Shown here: positions 1 to 9,151 of the stretch, piece after piece
How the letters are laid out: each line of letters begins with the position of its first letter
Position numbering within the stretch: the stretch's first letter is position 1
Assembly (NCBI GenBank): GCA_934216505.1
Contig: CAKQBW010000006.1
Span: 1 to 64,000, forward strand
DNA length: 64,000 nt
Source: an uncultured Alphaproteobacteria bacterium
GTDB taxonomy: Bacteria > Pseudomonadota > Alphaproteobacteria > CAAHEQ01 > UBA3637
Direction: 5' to 3'
Notes under the pieces: model-generated
What the model saw: the letters and a program-made list of their open reading frames with translations, nothing else
Told to the model about the DNA's origin: nothing
The model's database searches: none
Made by a program: the position numbers and the translations under genes

Positions 1-22
1 CAAAAAGACGCTAAAAAGCATA

Positions 23-51
23 TTGACAAAAACGATCGTTTTTGTTATACC
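23..51 (+). promoter_or_regulatory. Promoter-like element with a 20-bp perfect palindrome in its spacer
   Basis: TTGACA at 23-28 is followed 16-17 bases later by TTATAC/TATACC (45-51), a sigma70-like arrangement. The spacer carries the perfect palindrome ACAAAAACGATCGTTTTTGT (26-45), which overlaps both hexamers, the geometry expected of a repressor operator. No coding region starts within 400 bases downstream, so its target is unclear; the protein that would bind is unknown. Confidence 0.45.
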
Positions 52-404
52 TTACTTCCCTTTATTGACGGGCTTTAACGCTTGTTTGAAGAGCGGATTT
101 TTGAATTTTCTCTTTTCATGCCACAACGCCCATAAATACGGGCCAAAACGGGGCATTGTCATGTCCGACCTGAGCGGGCATCTTTAAGGAATAGACCCCC
201 TTTGATAAAATTCCCGCTTCCGCAAGAATGACACGCATAGTAAAAACAGAAATGACAGACGGGGCGCTGAAAAGACAAAGAGAAAAGGGGCAATTTTTTT
301 TAGCGAAGGGATATCCCCCCGAATGGGGACAACAAATTTCTGCTTGTTTTAAAAAAAGGTGAAAAGATTCAGAAGGAATCTCTGTATTTTAGGCGGTTTT
401 CCCC
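52..404. other. Intergenic region with a degenerate palindromic repeat
   Basis: No convincing gene is seen here. The stretch contains the repeat element at 157-233, described separately, and AT-rich sequence leading to the promoter of the EamA transporter. Confidence 0.5.
157..233. repeat. Dispersed palindromic intergenic repeat, degenerate copy
   Basis: Starts with TGTCATGTCCGACCTGAG and ends with CCGCTTCCGCAAGAATGACA, so the ends TGTCAT/ATGACA are inverted. This is the look of the common proteobacterial intergenic repeats that begin TGTCATTCCCG and end CGGGAATGACA. Related-looking degenerate sequences occur at about 42139-42210 and 58736-58812. Confidence 0.45.
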
Positions 405-433
405 TTGTGTCAAGGCATTCAAAAAATTATATA
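405..433 (+). promoter_or_regulatory. Promoter of the EamA transporter gene
   Basis: TTGTGT (405-410), 17-base spacer, TATATA (428-433), ending 23 bases before the ATG at 457. Confidence 0.45.
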
Positions 434-456
434 AAAAGACAAGAAAGGACAAACAT

Positions 457-1362
457 ATGGGATATTATCTTTTGGCCATTTTGGCTGTTTTCTTTTGGAG
501 TTTTAATGTTATTGTGGCCAGTTATTTAAATGAGACTTTATTGCCGTGGCAGATTGCTTATTTTCGGTGGTTTATTGCGGCTGTCTGTTTGTTGCCTTTT
601 ACTTTGCCCCGCATTTTAAAACAGCGACGTATTTTGCTAAAACATATTTGGTTTATTTTAGCTTTGTCGGCTATAGGTATTGCCTTTTCCAACACCTGTG
701 CCTATTATGCCGCTACAACAGTTTCCGCCATAGATATGTCTTTAATTTCCATTACAGGTCCTGTTTTTTTACTTTTGTTTGCCCATGTTTTTTCCGGTGT
801 TCGCCTGCATCAATTTCAACGAATTGGGTTAGGTTTAATCTTGATGGGGCTTTTTTTGGTCCTGTTCCACGGACGATTAAACACTTTAAAAAGTTTCCAC
901 TTTGCCTGGGGAGATTTGTGGATGTTTGGTTTGGCGTCCAGTTTTGGTCTTTACAGTTATTTAATGACCCGCAAACCCCGTTCTTTGGGGCAAACGACTT
1001 TATTGGCTGTCACAGTATCCATCGGGTGTTTATTGACAGTTCCCCTTTTTATGTATGAAAATACTTTAAATCCATTGACTCATGAAAATATGACAAAGAC
1101 AGTTATTTTGATTATGCTTTATATGGGCGTGTTTAATTCTGTTTTGGCCTATTTATTTTGGAATGTCGCCTTAAATAAACTGGGCAGTTTAAGGGCAGGG
1201 AGCCTGTATTACCTTATGCCTGTGTTTAGCACAATCTCAGCCCATTATATCTTAGGGGAAAAGGTCTTTGTTTCCCAATTGATTGGTGGGGCGGTTATTT
1301 TGTCGGGTATTTGGTTGACGAATACAGGCCGCCCTTCTCGGTTAAAAATAGAAAGACCTTAG
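457..1362 (+). CDS. EamA/DMT-family inner-membrane transporter
   Basis: A 301-residue, highly hydrophobic protein with about ten predicted membrane segments arranged as two EamA repeats, roughly residues 1-140 and 150-295. The family is the drug/metabolite transporter superfamily, whose members export or import amino acids, purines or other small metabolites; the substrate cannot be read from the sequence. The start is preceded by AAGAAAGGAC, a reasonable ribosome site. It stands alone behind its own promoter and converges on the efflux operon, the two stop codons overlapping (TAG 1360-1362 against TTA 1359-1361). The family assignment is secure, the transported molecule unknown. Confidence 0.85.
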   Translation: MGYYLLAILAVFFWSFNVIVASYLNETLLPWQIAYFRWFIAAVCLLPFTLPRILKQRRILLKHIWFILALSAIGIAFSNTCAYYAATTVSAIDMSLISITGPVFLLLFAHVFSGVRLHQFQRIGLGLILMGLFLVLFHGRLNTLKSFHFAWGDLWMFGLASSFGLYSYLMTRKPRSLGQTTLLAVTVSIGCLLTVPLFMYENTLNPLTHENMTKTVILIMLYMGVFNSVLAYLFWNVALNKLGSLRAGSLYYLMPVFSTISAHYILGEKVFVSQLIGGAVILSGIWLTNTGRPSRLKIERP

Positions 1363-4300
1363 TCTTTGTCGGGCGCATTTAAATGACCGCCTGTGGCTTT
1401 GTAAAAAGCAATCAAGTTTTGATAGAGAGTTCCGTTGGATTTTATCCAATTTGTTTGGGCAGAAAGGCGATTTTCTTCGGCACTGACAACATCGGACATA
1501 GAAACTAATCCGTTCAAGTATTCGTTAAAGATGAGATGAGCCACCTCTGAGGCTTTTAAATAGGCTTGATATAATTTTTGGTTGCGCTTTTGTTCTTTGT
1601 CCAAGGCGACTAGAGCCGATTTGACTTCTCCTGTGGCGGTTAAAAGGACGGATTTATAGGCTTGCGTTTGAATGTCGGTCAAAGCCTTTTGCGCCTCTAT
1701 ATTGGCCCACAGGGATCCAAAGTGAAAAAGGGGAAGGTTGCCTTGAGGGATAGCACTATAGCCATAACTGCGATGACGCAATAATTGTTGGGCGTGCAAA
1801 GATTCTAATCCCAAAAAGCCCGAAAAACTTACCTTGGGGAATAGGTTGGCAATAGCGACCCCAATTTGCGCATTTTGGGCGATTAAGTTTTGTTCGGCAC
1901 TTTGGACGTCAGGACGATTTCTGATAACCGTGAGGGGCAATTCAAGGTAAGTTTTTTTGATAGAAAAACTTTTTTTATCCATGGGATTTTTCCCTTGCTT
2001 TAGAAACGTATCAATTTCCCCAGGTAATTCCCCCACCAAAATCGCCAAAGAAGTTTTGGATTGAATCACTTCTTGTTCCAATTGGGGAATTTGGGCTTCT
2101 GTTGTTTTTAAGAGGGAAAGGGATTGTTTGACCTCCAAATCAGGAGTAAGTCCCGAATCGTAGCGATTTTGAATCAAGGTGGTGTTTTTTCTTTCTAAAT
2201 CCACATTTTCTTGGGCTTTTTTTAAGAGTGTTTCAGTGGTGCGTAGTTGGTAATAGATCGAGGCAATTTCGGCGTTCAGTGAAATTTGGGTTTGTTTTAA
2301 CCCCCATAGAGCCGCCTTTTGTTGGGCTTCAGTGGATTCTAATTGTCGCCGTTGACCGCCAAAAATATCTAATTCCCACAGGGCGTCAAAACCGAGACGG
2401 TAATAATTTTCCTTTAAGGTTTGGTTCATGTTTTTGCTGGCGTGGGCATAATTATAGGCACCAGTGATGTCTAAGGTGGGAAAAAGGCCTGCTTTGCTGA
2501 TGGCGGTGAGGGCTCGGGCTTGTCTGATTTTCAAAAGAGCGGTCCGCAAAGTGGGACTGTTTTTTTGGGCCTGTGCCAATAATTGTTTCAATGCAGGGTC
2601 TTTGAGCTCTGTCAGTTCAAAAGAAGGACTTTCCTTTTTAGGGGACAAAGGGGTGTCTAACGCTTTTTCCAATTGCTTGTCTTCAAAAAAGACAGGCGGT
2701 TGATAATCGGGTCCTACTTTACAGGCGGCTAATTCCATTCCTAAAAGCACAAGGAGAAGCATTTTAGGGACAGTTCCTTTTTTTGGGGGATGTTTGATGG
2801 CGATGGTATCAAACACAGTGAAAAAGGCGGGGACAAACAAAATACCGATCAAGGTGGCGGCAATCATGCCAAAGAACACCGTTGTCCCGATGGCGATTTG
2901 GCTGGCGGCGCCAGCGCCACTGGCAAATAACATTGGCATCACGCCCAAGATAAAAGTAAGGGCGGTCATCAATACAGCCCGAAATCTTTCCTTGGCGCCT
3001 TTGACGGCGGCCTCTAAAACGCTTAAACCTTGATGTTGATAGGTGGTGGTGAATTGAACAATCAAAATAGCGTTTTTGCTGGCCAATCCAATCAGCAAAA
3101 CAATTCCCAGTTGCGCATAAATGCTTAAAGGTAAGTCCATGGCCCACAAGCCCAACACGGCCCCCATCACGGCAAAAATGTTGGTTAAAATGACCGATAA
3201 GGCAATCAAGAAACTTTCATACAAAGCCACCAAAAATAGATAACTGAAAATCACGGCGAGGGTGATTAAAATCAAGACAAGTCCTTGGGTTTCTACCTCC
3301 TGTAGGCTCAGGCCCGTCCAAGAAAGTCCAAATTTATTGCCCAAGGATTGAATCAGTTTTTTGATATAGGTAATTCCATTTCCTGTGGTGAATTTTCCTT
3401 GCGTTTGGGCGGTAATAGCGGCACTGGTGTATTGGTTATAACGATAGATAATTTTGGGGGCCAAAACGGTTTTAAATTTAATAAAGTCTTTTAATTGAAT
3501 CAATTTTCCCGTTTGGGTGGGGACATACAGATATTCAATGTCTTTGATGCTTTCACGGTTGGGATAATCGGCCTGCATAATGACTTTGTTGATTTGCCCG
3601 TCCAAAGTAATGTTGTTGATATAGCGGGACCCAAAGACATTTTCCAAAGTGGTAAAAACGGCGGAAATAGGGACTTGATAATAGGCTAATTTTTCACGGT
3701 CAAATTCCAAATACAGGTGGGGTGTGTTGGCTTGGAAAGGGCTGAAAGCAAAGGCAAAATGGGGGTTGGTATTTAAATCCCCCAATACTTTTTCCAACTG
3801 CTCAAACAATTCTTGAGGGGTTGCTTTGGGGTTTAAGGCATTTAGTTGAAAGGAAATCCCATCGCTATGACCGACCCCTGGAATGGCGGGCAGGGCCAAA
3901 AATTCAATTTCAGCCATGGGGTCGTTTTGAAATTCTGCACTCAATTTTTTCATGATGGCATCTAAGGATAAGTTGGGGGTTGTGCGCTGGTCCCAAGGCT
4001 TTAGGCCAATGGCCGCCATACCGATGTTTTCGCCTGAAGCACTTAATAAACTGGTGCCGGCAATACTAATCACATATTCAATGCCTTGAAATTGCCGAAT
4101 CCGATCGGATAAATGGGCGAGTGTTTCTTGGGTTTTGGCAAAAGTAGCGGTATCGGGGAGTTGCACATTGGCCAACAAAAAGCCTTGATCTTCTTGGGGA
4201 ATGAAGGCCGTTGGCATACTGCGGAAAAGGATGCTGATCCCCAAAATGACAATCCCCGCAATTGTTAAGGCAAGTTTTAAATGTTGGCATAAAAACCGAA

Positions 4301-5879
4301 CACCCGATTGATATAGATTTTCCCCCCAAGCCAAAAAGCGATTAAATAGGGCAAAAAATCCCCGCTGATAAGTTTGGGTGGGTTTTAAAAACAGGGCACA
4401 CAAGGCGGGGGATAAAGTTAAAGCATTGATGGCCGAAAAAACGACAGCCGTTGAAATAGTCAAAGCAAATTGTTGGTAAATTTTTCCCGTGATACCAGCC
4501 ATCAAGGCGACAGGAATAAAAATAGACAACAGCACAAAAGTGGTGGCAACGATGGATGATGAAATATCTTTCATGGCCTGAAGGGCGGCTTGAAAGGAAT
4601 TCAGGTGTTGATTTAACATTAAATACTGGACGCGTTCCACAACAATAATCGCATCATCTACCACTAACCCAATGGCTAAGATTAAAGCGAATAAAGTTAA
4701 AATGTTGATGTCAAAGCCCAAAAGATAGATGACCATAAAGGTGGCAATCAAAGAAACAGGAATACTGATACTGGGAATTAAAGTGGCCCATTTATCCTGT
4801 AAAAACAAATAAACAACACCAATCACCAATAAAAAAGTAATCATCAAAGTGGAAATAATGCCTTGGATAGAATCCCGCACATACAAAGTGGAATCATAAA
4901 CGATTTTAAAGTTCATGTCTGGGGCGAATTCTTGGGTTAAAAGGTCCATTTCTTTTTTAACTTGCTTCATAATTTGCAGGGCATTAGAATTGGGCGTTTG
5001 GCTTAGGGACATACTGACTGAAGGGGCATTATTATAACTGCCTCCTAGCGTATAACTGTCGGCACCAATTTCTACTGTCCCTACATCTTTTAAATATAAA
5101 ATTCCGCCGTTTTTGTCTGTAGTCAAAATAATTTGTTCAAAATCGCTGACTTGACTTAAAAGGCCTTTGGTCATCAAGGAAATCAAAAGTTTGCCGTTTT
5201 TGGATGGGGCACTGCCCAACGCCCCAATGCCCGCAATGTTGTTTTGTTGCTCTATGGCATTGGCGACCTGTTGGGCGGACAGGTGATGGGCGGCCAATTT
5301 TTGCGGATCTAACCAAACACGGATGCTGTTTTGGGGGCCATAGATATTGACGCCACTGATGCCGTTTAATCGCCCCAAAGGATTCTTTAAATTGGTATAA
5401 GCGTAATTGCTTAAATAAAGGCTATCCCATGTACCTTGAGGGGATTCTAAAACCAAAAAAGCCAAGATGTTAGCTGATTGAGAAACAACACTGAGGCCTT
5501 CTTGAATGACGACTTCGGGCAAAAAGGGCTTGGCTTGGTCCAACCGATTTTCTACTTTGACTTGCGCTATGTCTGGATCAACGCCGATGTTGAAAGTAAT
5601 TGTCAGGGTATAAACCCCACTATCGGTGGCCGAAGAAGACATATATAAGACCCCGTCAATCCCATTTAATTGGTTTTCAATGGGGACAGCCACTGTTTCC
5701 ACCAAAGTTTGGGCATTCGCCCCTGGGTATTCGGCTTGAACGATAATTTGCGGCGGCGTGATTTGGGGGTATTGGGCCACGGGCAAAACCATAATCGCAA
5801 TGCCCCCAATCAAGACCATTAAAATGGCAATGACCCAGGCAAATTTGGGGCGGTTGATAAAGTATTTGGACAGACTCAT
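1359..5879 (-). CDS. RND (HAE1-type) multidrug efflux pump fused in frame to a NodT/OprM-type outer-membrane factor
   Basis: A continuous 1506-residue frame. Residues 1-1039 are a complete AcrB-like proton-driven pump: N-terminal membrane helix, porter repeats, the proton-relay pair in GLVVDDAIIVVE, and the TM10 lysine in GLASKNAILIV. Residues 1040-1506 are a complete outer-membrane factor that begins with its own lipoprotein signal (MLLLVLLGMELAAC, lipobox LAAC) and has the usual outer-membrane efflux repeats. These are separate genes in other organisms. The join lies at a run of seven A on the coding strand (2778-2784); with eight A the pump would stop at TAA just before the ATG of the second part. 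A true fusion, slippage, or a one-base assembly error are all possible. The start overlaps the stop of the upstream adaptor gene by ATGA. Confidence 0.9.
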   Translation of the reverse strand: MSLSKYFINRPKFAWVIAILMVLIGGIAIMVLPVAQYPQITPPQIIVQAEYPGANAQTLVETVAVPIENQLNGIDGVLYMSSSATDSGVYTLTITFNIGVDPDIAQVKVENRLDQAKPFLPEVVIQEGLSVVSQSANILAFLVLESPQGTWDSLYLSNYAYTNLKNPLGRLNGISGVNIYGPQNSIRVWLDPQKLAAHHLSAQQVANAIEQQNNIAGIGALGSAPSKNGKLLISLMTKGLLSQVSDFEQIILTTDKNGGILYLKDVGTVEIGADSYTLGGSYNNAPSVSMSLSQTPNSNALQIMKQVKKEMDLLTQEFAPDMNFKIVYDSTLYVRDSIQGIISTLMITFLLVIGVVYLFLQDKWATLIPSISIPVSLIATFMVIYLLGFDINILTLFALILAIGLVVDDAIIVVERVQYLMLNQHLNSFQAALQAMKDISSSIVATTFVLLSIFIPVALMAGITGKIYQQFALTISTAVVFSAINALTLSPALCALFLKPTQTYQRGFFALFNRFLAWGENLYQSGVRFLCQHLKLALTIAGIVILGISILFRSMPTAFIPQEDQGFLLANVQLPDTATFAKTQETLAHLSDRIRQFQGIEYVISIAGTSLLSASGENIGMAAIGLKPWDQRTTPNLSLDAIMKKLSAEFQNDPMAEIEFLALPAIPGVGHSDGISFQLNALNPKATPQELFEQLEKVLGDLNTNPHFAFAFSPFQANTPHLYLEFDREKLAYYQVPISAVFTTLENVFGSRYINNITLDGQINKVIMQADYPNRESIKDIEYLYVPTQTGKLIQLKDFIKFKTVLAPKIIYRYNQYTSAAITAQTQGKFTTGNGITYIKKLIQSLGNKFGLSWTGLSLQEVETQGLVLILITLAVIFSYLFLVALYESFLIALSVILTNIFAVMGAVLGLWAMDLPLSIYAQLGIVLLIGLASKNAILIVQFTTTYQHQGLSVLEAAVKGAKERFRAVLMTALTFILGVMPMLFASGAGAASQIAIGTTVFFGMIAATLIGILFVPAFFTVFDTIAIKHPPKKGTVPKMLLLVLLGMELAACKVGPDYQPPVFFEDKQLEKALDTPLSPKKESPSFELTELKDPALKQLLAQAQKNSPTLRTALLKIRQARALTAISKAGLFPTLDITGAYNYAHASKNMNQTLKENYYRLGFDALWELDIFGGQRRQLESTEAQQKAALWGLKQTQISLNAEIASIYYQLRTTETLLKKAQENVDLERKNTTLIQNRYDSGLTPDLEVKQSLSLLKTTEAQIPQLEQEVIQSKTSLAILVGELPGEIDTFLKQGKNPMDKKSFSIKKTYLELPLTVIRNRPDVQSAEQNLIAQNAQIGVAIANLFPKVSFSGFLGLESLHAQQLLRHRSYGYSAIPQGNLPLFHFGSLWANIEAQKALTDIQTQAYKSVLLTATGEVKSALVALDKEQKRNQKLYQAYLKASEVAHLIFNEYLNGLVSMSDVVSAEENRLSAQTNWIKSNGTLYQNLIAFYKATGGHLNAPDKD

Positions 5880-6964
5880 TTAAAAACTCCTGTGGCGGTT
5901 TGTCCCACTTCTTTTTGTGTCAGAGGGGCCGTGATGAGTAAATCCCCTGCTTTCAGGCCTGTTCCAATCCAATAATATTCCCCAATGCTATCCGTAATAG
6001 TCAGGGGGATATTTTTGATTTTACCGTCTTGTAAAAGAAAGACAAAATTTCCTTTAGGGGTTTGTTGGACGGTGTTTTTGGGAATGAGAATACCTTGATG
6101 GTTTTGTTCAAAATGGACGAAGACAGCGGCGCCTCCCAGAATATCATTTTGAGGATTTTGAAAGTCAGCATAGATAGTTAAACTGTCTGTGGAGGGATTG
6201 ATTTGATTGTCCGTAAAGGCTATTTTTCCTTGTGTTAGGAGGGGCTGGCCTTGTGTAGAGAGGAGACTTATTTTTGCTTTTTTGAGTTCGGGCAGAAGGG
6301 CTTTATCCGCAAAGGGCAGGGCAAATTGGACCCGTACGGGGGAGGTTTTCACCAACAGGGCTAATCCTTTTTCTGGCGAGACATAATCCCCCACCACAAT
6401 GGACACATCTCCCAATATCCCATCAAAAGGGGCACTTAAATAAGTGTAGGCCAAATTCGTTTCGGCTTGCTTTTGTTGGGCACGGGCGGCCATGACGGCG
6501 CCTCGGGCGGTTTTATAATCGGCTTTGGCTGTGTCTAAATTTGTGGCAGAAATCGCTTGTTGAGGTGTTTTTCTAAGTCGCTTTAGATACGATTTAGCAT
6601 TTTCTAATTTTGCTTCAGCCTGTAATCGGTCGGCAATGGCCGAATTGAGTTGTGCCGATAAAGTCCGCTGGTCCAAGATAAAAAGAGGGGCTCCTTTTTT
6701 GACTGTTTCTCCACCTTGGACAAATACTTGGACGACATAGCCTGCAATGTTGGGGGTAATTTCTACCTTTTTAGGGGTTTGAATAAAACCGATATAATCA
6801 TGTGTTTGGGTGATTTCTTGGGGGGCTAATTTGATGACAGGGACTTGACGGGGAGAGGCGACCACGGGCCTTTCTTTTGTTTTGGATTGTCCGATGAAAT
6901 AGCCTACCCAAACTCCCCCTAGTATCACTAAGATGATTAAAATACCGATTATTTTTTTCATCAT
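5876..6964 (-). CDS. RND efflux periplasmic adaptor (membrane fusion protein, HlyD/AcrA family)
   Basis: 362 residues with an N-terminal membrane anchor (about residues 5-26), then a biotinyl-lipoyl-like half motif (ITPNIAGYVVQVFVQGGETV), an alpha-hairpin rich in Ala/Gln/Glu (about 105-170), the second lipoyl half (YLSAPFDGILGDVSI) and beta-barrel/membrane-proximal domains. It links the inner-membrane pump to the outer-membrane factor. It is the first gene of the operon; GAGAGG lies six bases before the ATG, and its stop overlaps the pump start (ATGA). A second ATG follows the first directly and could also be used. Confidence 0.92.
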   Translation of the reverse strand: MMKKIIGILIILVILGGVWVGYFIGQSKTKERPVVASPRQVPVIKLAPQEITQTHDYIGFIQTPKKVEITPNIAGYVVQVFVQGGETVKKGAPLFILDQRTLSAQLNSAIADRLQAEAKLENAKSYLKRLRKTPQQAISATNLDTAKADYKTARGAVMAARAQQKQAETNLAYTYLSAPFDGILGDVSIVVGDYVSPEKGLALLVKTSPVRVQFALPFADKALLPELKKAKISLLSTQGQPLLTQGKIAFTDNQINPSTDSLTIYADFQNPQNDILGGAAVFVHFEQNHQGILIPKNTVQQTPKGNFVFLLQDGKIKNIPLTITDSIGEYYWIGTGLKAGDLLITAPLTQKEVGQTATGVFK

Positions 6965-7080
6965 TTAAATCCTCTCTGTCTTTAAAAAAATAGGGGAATA
7001 TTCAAGGATTGGCAATTCAACGAAAGTGTGGGCTTTGAATTGTTTTTTTGATGGGAAAAGGACACTACGGTAAAAAAGGC

Positions 7081-7109
7081 TTGTTTTTTATCAAAAAAAA
7101 TGGTATCCT
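7081..7109 (+). promoter_or_regulatory. Possible promoter for the aspS leader
   Basis: TTGTTT (7081-7086), 17 bases, TATCCT (7104-7109). Weak hexamers but correct spacing; it would start an RNA near 7116, giving a leader of about 210 bases before aspS. Confidence 0.35.
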
Positions 7110-7115
7110 TTAAAA

Positions 7116-7327
7116 AGTTGAGGACACCCTTTTAAGCGTGTCCTTGATACAAAAAACGATGAGCCTGATGACACAGGGGAGTTTAGGGGAAGAAAAGTGA
7201 AATACTGATTAGACCCCCTCGGGAACGCCCGACACAGCGTGTTTAAGGGGGCTGATAGGCCCTGAAGCAAGGTGGCACAGCGAACGAAATTCGCCCTTGC
7301 GCTTGACAAAACAAAAGGAAAAAGAAA
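7116..7327 (+). promoter_or_regulatory. Structured aspS leader with a T-box-like element
   Basis: Just before aspS, 7267-7300 folds as a T-box antiterminator/antisequestrator: helix GCAAGG/CCTTGC, a seven-base bulge TGGCACA on the 5' side, then helix GCGAA/TTCGC with loop CGAAA. The stretch AAGGTGGCACAGCG matches the T-box consensus AGGGTGGNACCGCG at 11 of 13 fixed positions, and the variable base is C, which would pair with discriminator G73 of tRNA-Asp. Upstream are hairpin GAGGACAC/GTGTCCTT (7120-7145), a hairpin whose loop contains the Asp codon GAC (7164-7177), and mutually exclusive pairings of CCCCCT (about 7214-7219) with AGGGG upstream or AGGGGG downstream. No terminator T-run follows, so control would be translational. 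A canonical Stem I was not recognised. Confidence 0.55.
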
Positions 7328-9094
7328 ATGCAAAATTACAGAACAAAGTTATGCGGTCAATTACGATTGGCAAATGTGGGGGAATCAGTTGTCCTTTCGG
7401 GGTGGATTCAAACCAAGCGGGATCATGGGAATCTGCTTTTTGTGGATTTGCGGGATAATGATGGTATCACACAATGTGTGGTAGATGTGAATGCGGCGTG
7501 CTTTCAAAATTTGGAAAAGGCACGGCCTGAATCTGTGATTCGGGTGGAAGGGCAAGTGGTTCAACGGGCCCCCGAAACCATCAACCCCAAAATGCCAACA
7601 GGGGAAATAGAGGTGGTTGTCAGTCAAGTGGAGATGTTGGGGGAAGCCCAAGTCCTTCCTTTTTTAATTACAGCGGATTCATCGGAATTGTCCGAAGAAC
7701 AAAGATTGACTTATCGTTTTTTGGATTTGCGGCGGGCCAAACCTCACGCCAACATTTTATTGCGTAATCGGTTGAATAAGTTTGTGCGTGATGAAATGTG
7801 GGCCATGGGCTTTACAGAATTTCAAACCCCTATTTTGACCAGTTCTTCCCCCGAAGGGGCGCGGGATTATTTGGTGCCTTCACGGGTACATAAAGGGGAA
7901 TTTTATGCGTTGCCCCAATCGCCGCAACAATTTAAGCAATTGTTGATGGTGGCGGGCTTTGACCGTTATTTCCAACTGGCCCCTTGTTTTCGTGATGAAG
8001 ATAGTCGGGCGGATCGTTCGCCTGGGGAGTTTTACCAAATTGACTGGGAAATGTCTTTTGTCACTCAAGATGAAATTATGGAAGTGGCGGAAAAGTTGAT
8101 TTCGGATGTCTTTCATGAATTTGCCCCTGATTCTGTTTGTACGGCGGCCCCGTTTCCACGCATTCCTTTTGATGAAGCGATGCGCACTTATGGGTCCGAT
8201 AAACCTGATTTAAGGAATCCGTTAAAGATTGTAGATGTGTCTGAAGTTTTTGCGGGGTCGGATTTTGGCTTGTTTGCAAACACGGTGGCCGAAGGGGGCT
8301 TTGTGCGGGCAATACGGGCCCCAAAGACAATGGACAAACCCCGCAGTTGGTTTGATAAAATGAATGCTTTTGCCGTTGAAAATGAAATGGGTGGCTTGGG
8401 GTACATTGTGCGGACTCCAGAAGCCAACAAAGGGCCGATTGCTAAAAAATTGGATCAAGGGCGTTTGGATAAACTTTTTGACCTGACAAAAACAGACATG
8501 GGCGACAGTGTTTTCTTTGTTTGTGGCAAAGGGGAAAAAGCCGTTTTATTTTCGGGAAAAGTGCGGACTTTGTTGGGACATGAGTTGGATTTGTTTGAAA
8601 AGAATGCTTATCGTTTTTGTTGGGTTGTGGATTTCCCATTTTATGAATTGGATCCCGATACAGGCAAGCCTATGTTCAGCCATAACCCCTTTTCCATGCC
8701 CCAAGGTGAGTTGGAAGCCTTGACGCATCAAGATCCTTTAACCATTAAAGCGTATCAATTTGATATGGTGGGTAATGGATTGGAAATGCTTTCGGGGGCC
8801 ATTCGGAATCACAGGGCTGATGTGATGTATAAGGCTTTTGAAATTGCTGGTTATGGGCCCGAAGTGGTTGAGGCAAAATTTGGGGGTATGTTGAATGCCT
8901 TTAAATATGGGGCACCTCCTCATGGCGGGGCGGCCTTTGGTTTTGACCGCATTGTGATGATGTTGGAACAGGAAGATTTCATTCGAGAAGTCATTGCGTT
9001 CCCCTTTAATCAACAAGCGCAAGATTTGTTGATGCATGCGCCTTCGGCGGTTTCCGAAAAACAACTGCGTGAAGTGCATATTAAGTTGCGCTGA
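7328..9094 (+). CDS. aspS: Aspartyl-tRNA synthetase
   Basis: 588 residues, the normal length for the bacterial-type enzyme that charges tRNA-Asp with aspartate. The N-terminal OB-fold anticodon-binding domain (about 1-110) has [20 protein letters not shown]; the class II catalytic core has motif 2 ([21 protein letters not shown]) and motif 3 ([14 protein letters not shown]), with the bacterial GAD insertion between. Sequence character is alphaproteobacterial; many relatives also charge tRNA-Asn, which cannot be settled here. AAAAGGAA lies about ten bases before the ATG. The leader carries a T-box-like element, which suggests control by uncharged tRNA-Asp. Confidence 0.97.
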   Translation: MQNYRTKLCGQLRLANVGESVVLSGWIQTKRDHGNLLFVDLRDNDGITQCVVDVNAACFQNLEKARPESVIRVEGQVVQRAPETINPKMPTGEIEVVVSQVEMLGEAQVLPFLITADSSELSEEQRLTYRFLDLRRAKPHANILLRNRLNKFVRDEMWAMGFTEFQTPILTSSSPEGARDYLVPSRVHKGEFYALPQSPQQFKQLLMVAGFDRYFQLAPCFRDEDSRADRSPGEFYQIDWEMSFVTQDEIMEVAEKLISDVFHEFAPDSVCTAAPFPRIPFDEAMRTYGSDKPDLRNPLKIVDVSEVFAGSDFGLFANTVAEGGFVRAIRAPKTMDKPRSWFDKMNAFAVENEMGGLGYIVRTPEANKGPIAKKLDQGRLDKLFDLTKTDMGDSVFFVCGKGEKAVLFSGKVRTLLGHELDLFEKNAYRFCWVVDFPFYELDPDTGKPMFSHNPFSMPQGELEALTHQDPLTIKAYQFDMVGNGLEMLSGAIRNHRADVMYKAFEIAGYGPEVVEAKFGGMLNAFKYGAPPHGGAAFGFDRIVMMLEQEDFIREVIAFPFNQQAQDLLMHAPSAVSEKQLREVHIKLR

Positions 9095-9151
9095 TAATAA
9101 CTATTGGGGTAAGGAATTTGCCTTGCCCCTTTCTAACCGAAAGGACACAAA

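Noticed and set aside
2752..2775. Normal ribosome site for separate translation of the outer-membrane factor
   Set aside because: AGGA lies about 12 bases before the internal ATG, a poor distance, so independent initiation is possible but not supported strongly.
7255..7300. Resemblance of AGGCCCTGAAGCAAGG to the bacterial SRP RNA loop
   Set aside because: The apical pairs do not form (GGCCC-TGAA-GC), the conserved GGAAGGAAGCAGC is not kept, and the place directly before aspS fits the T-box-like fold better.
7385..7651. Reading frames on the minus strand across aspS, and similar frames opposite secA, pnp and other genes
   Set aside because: They lie fully within well-supported genes, lack ribosome sites and have no recognisable protein content.
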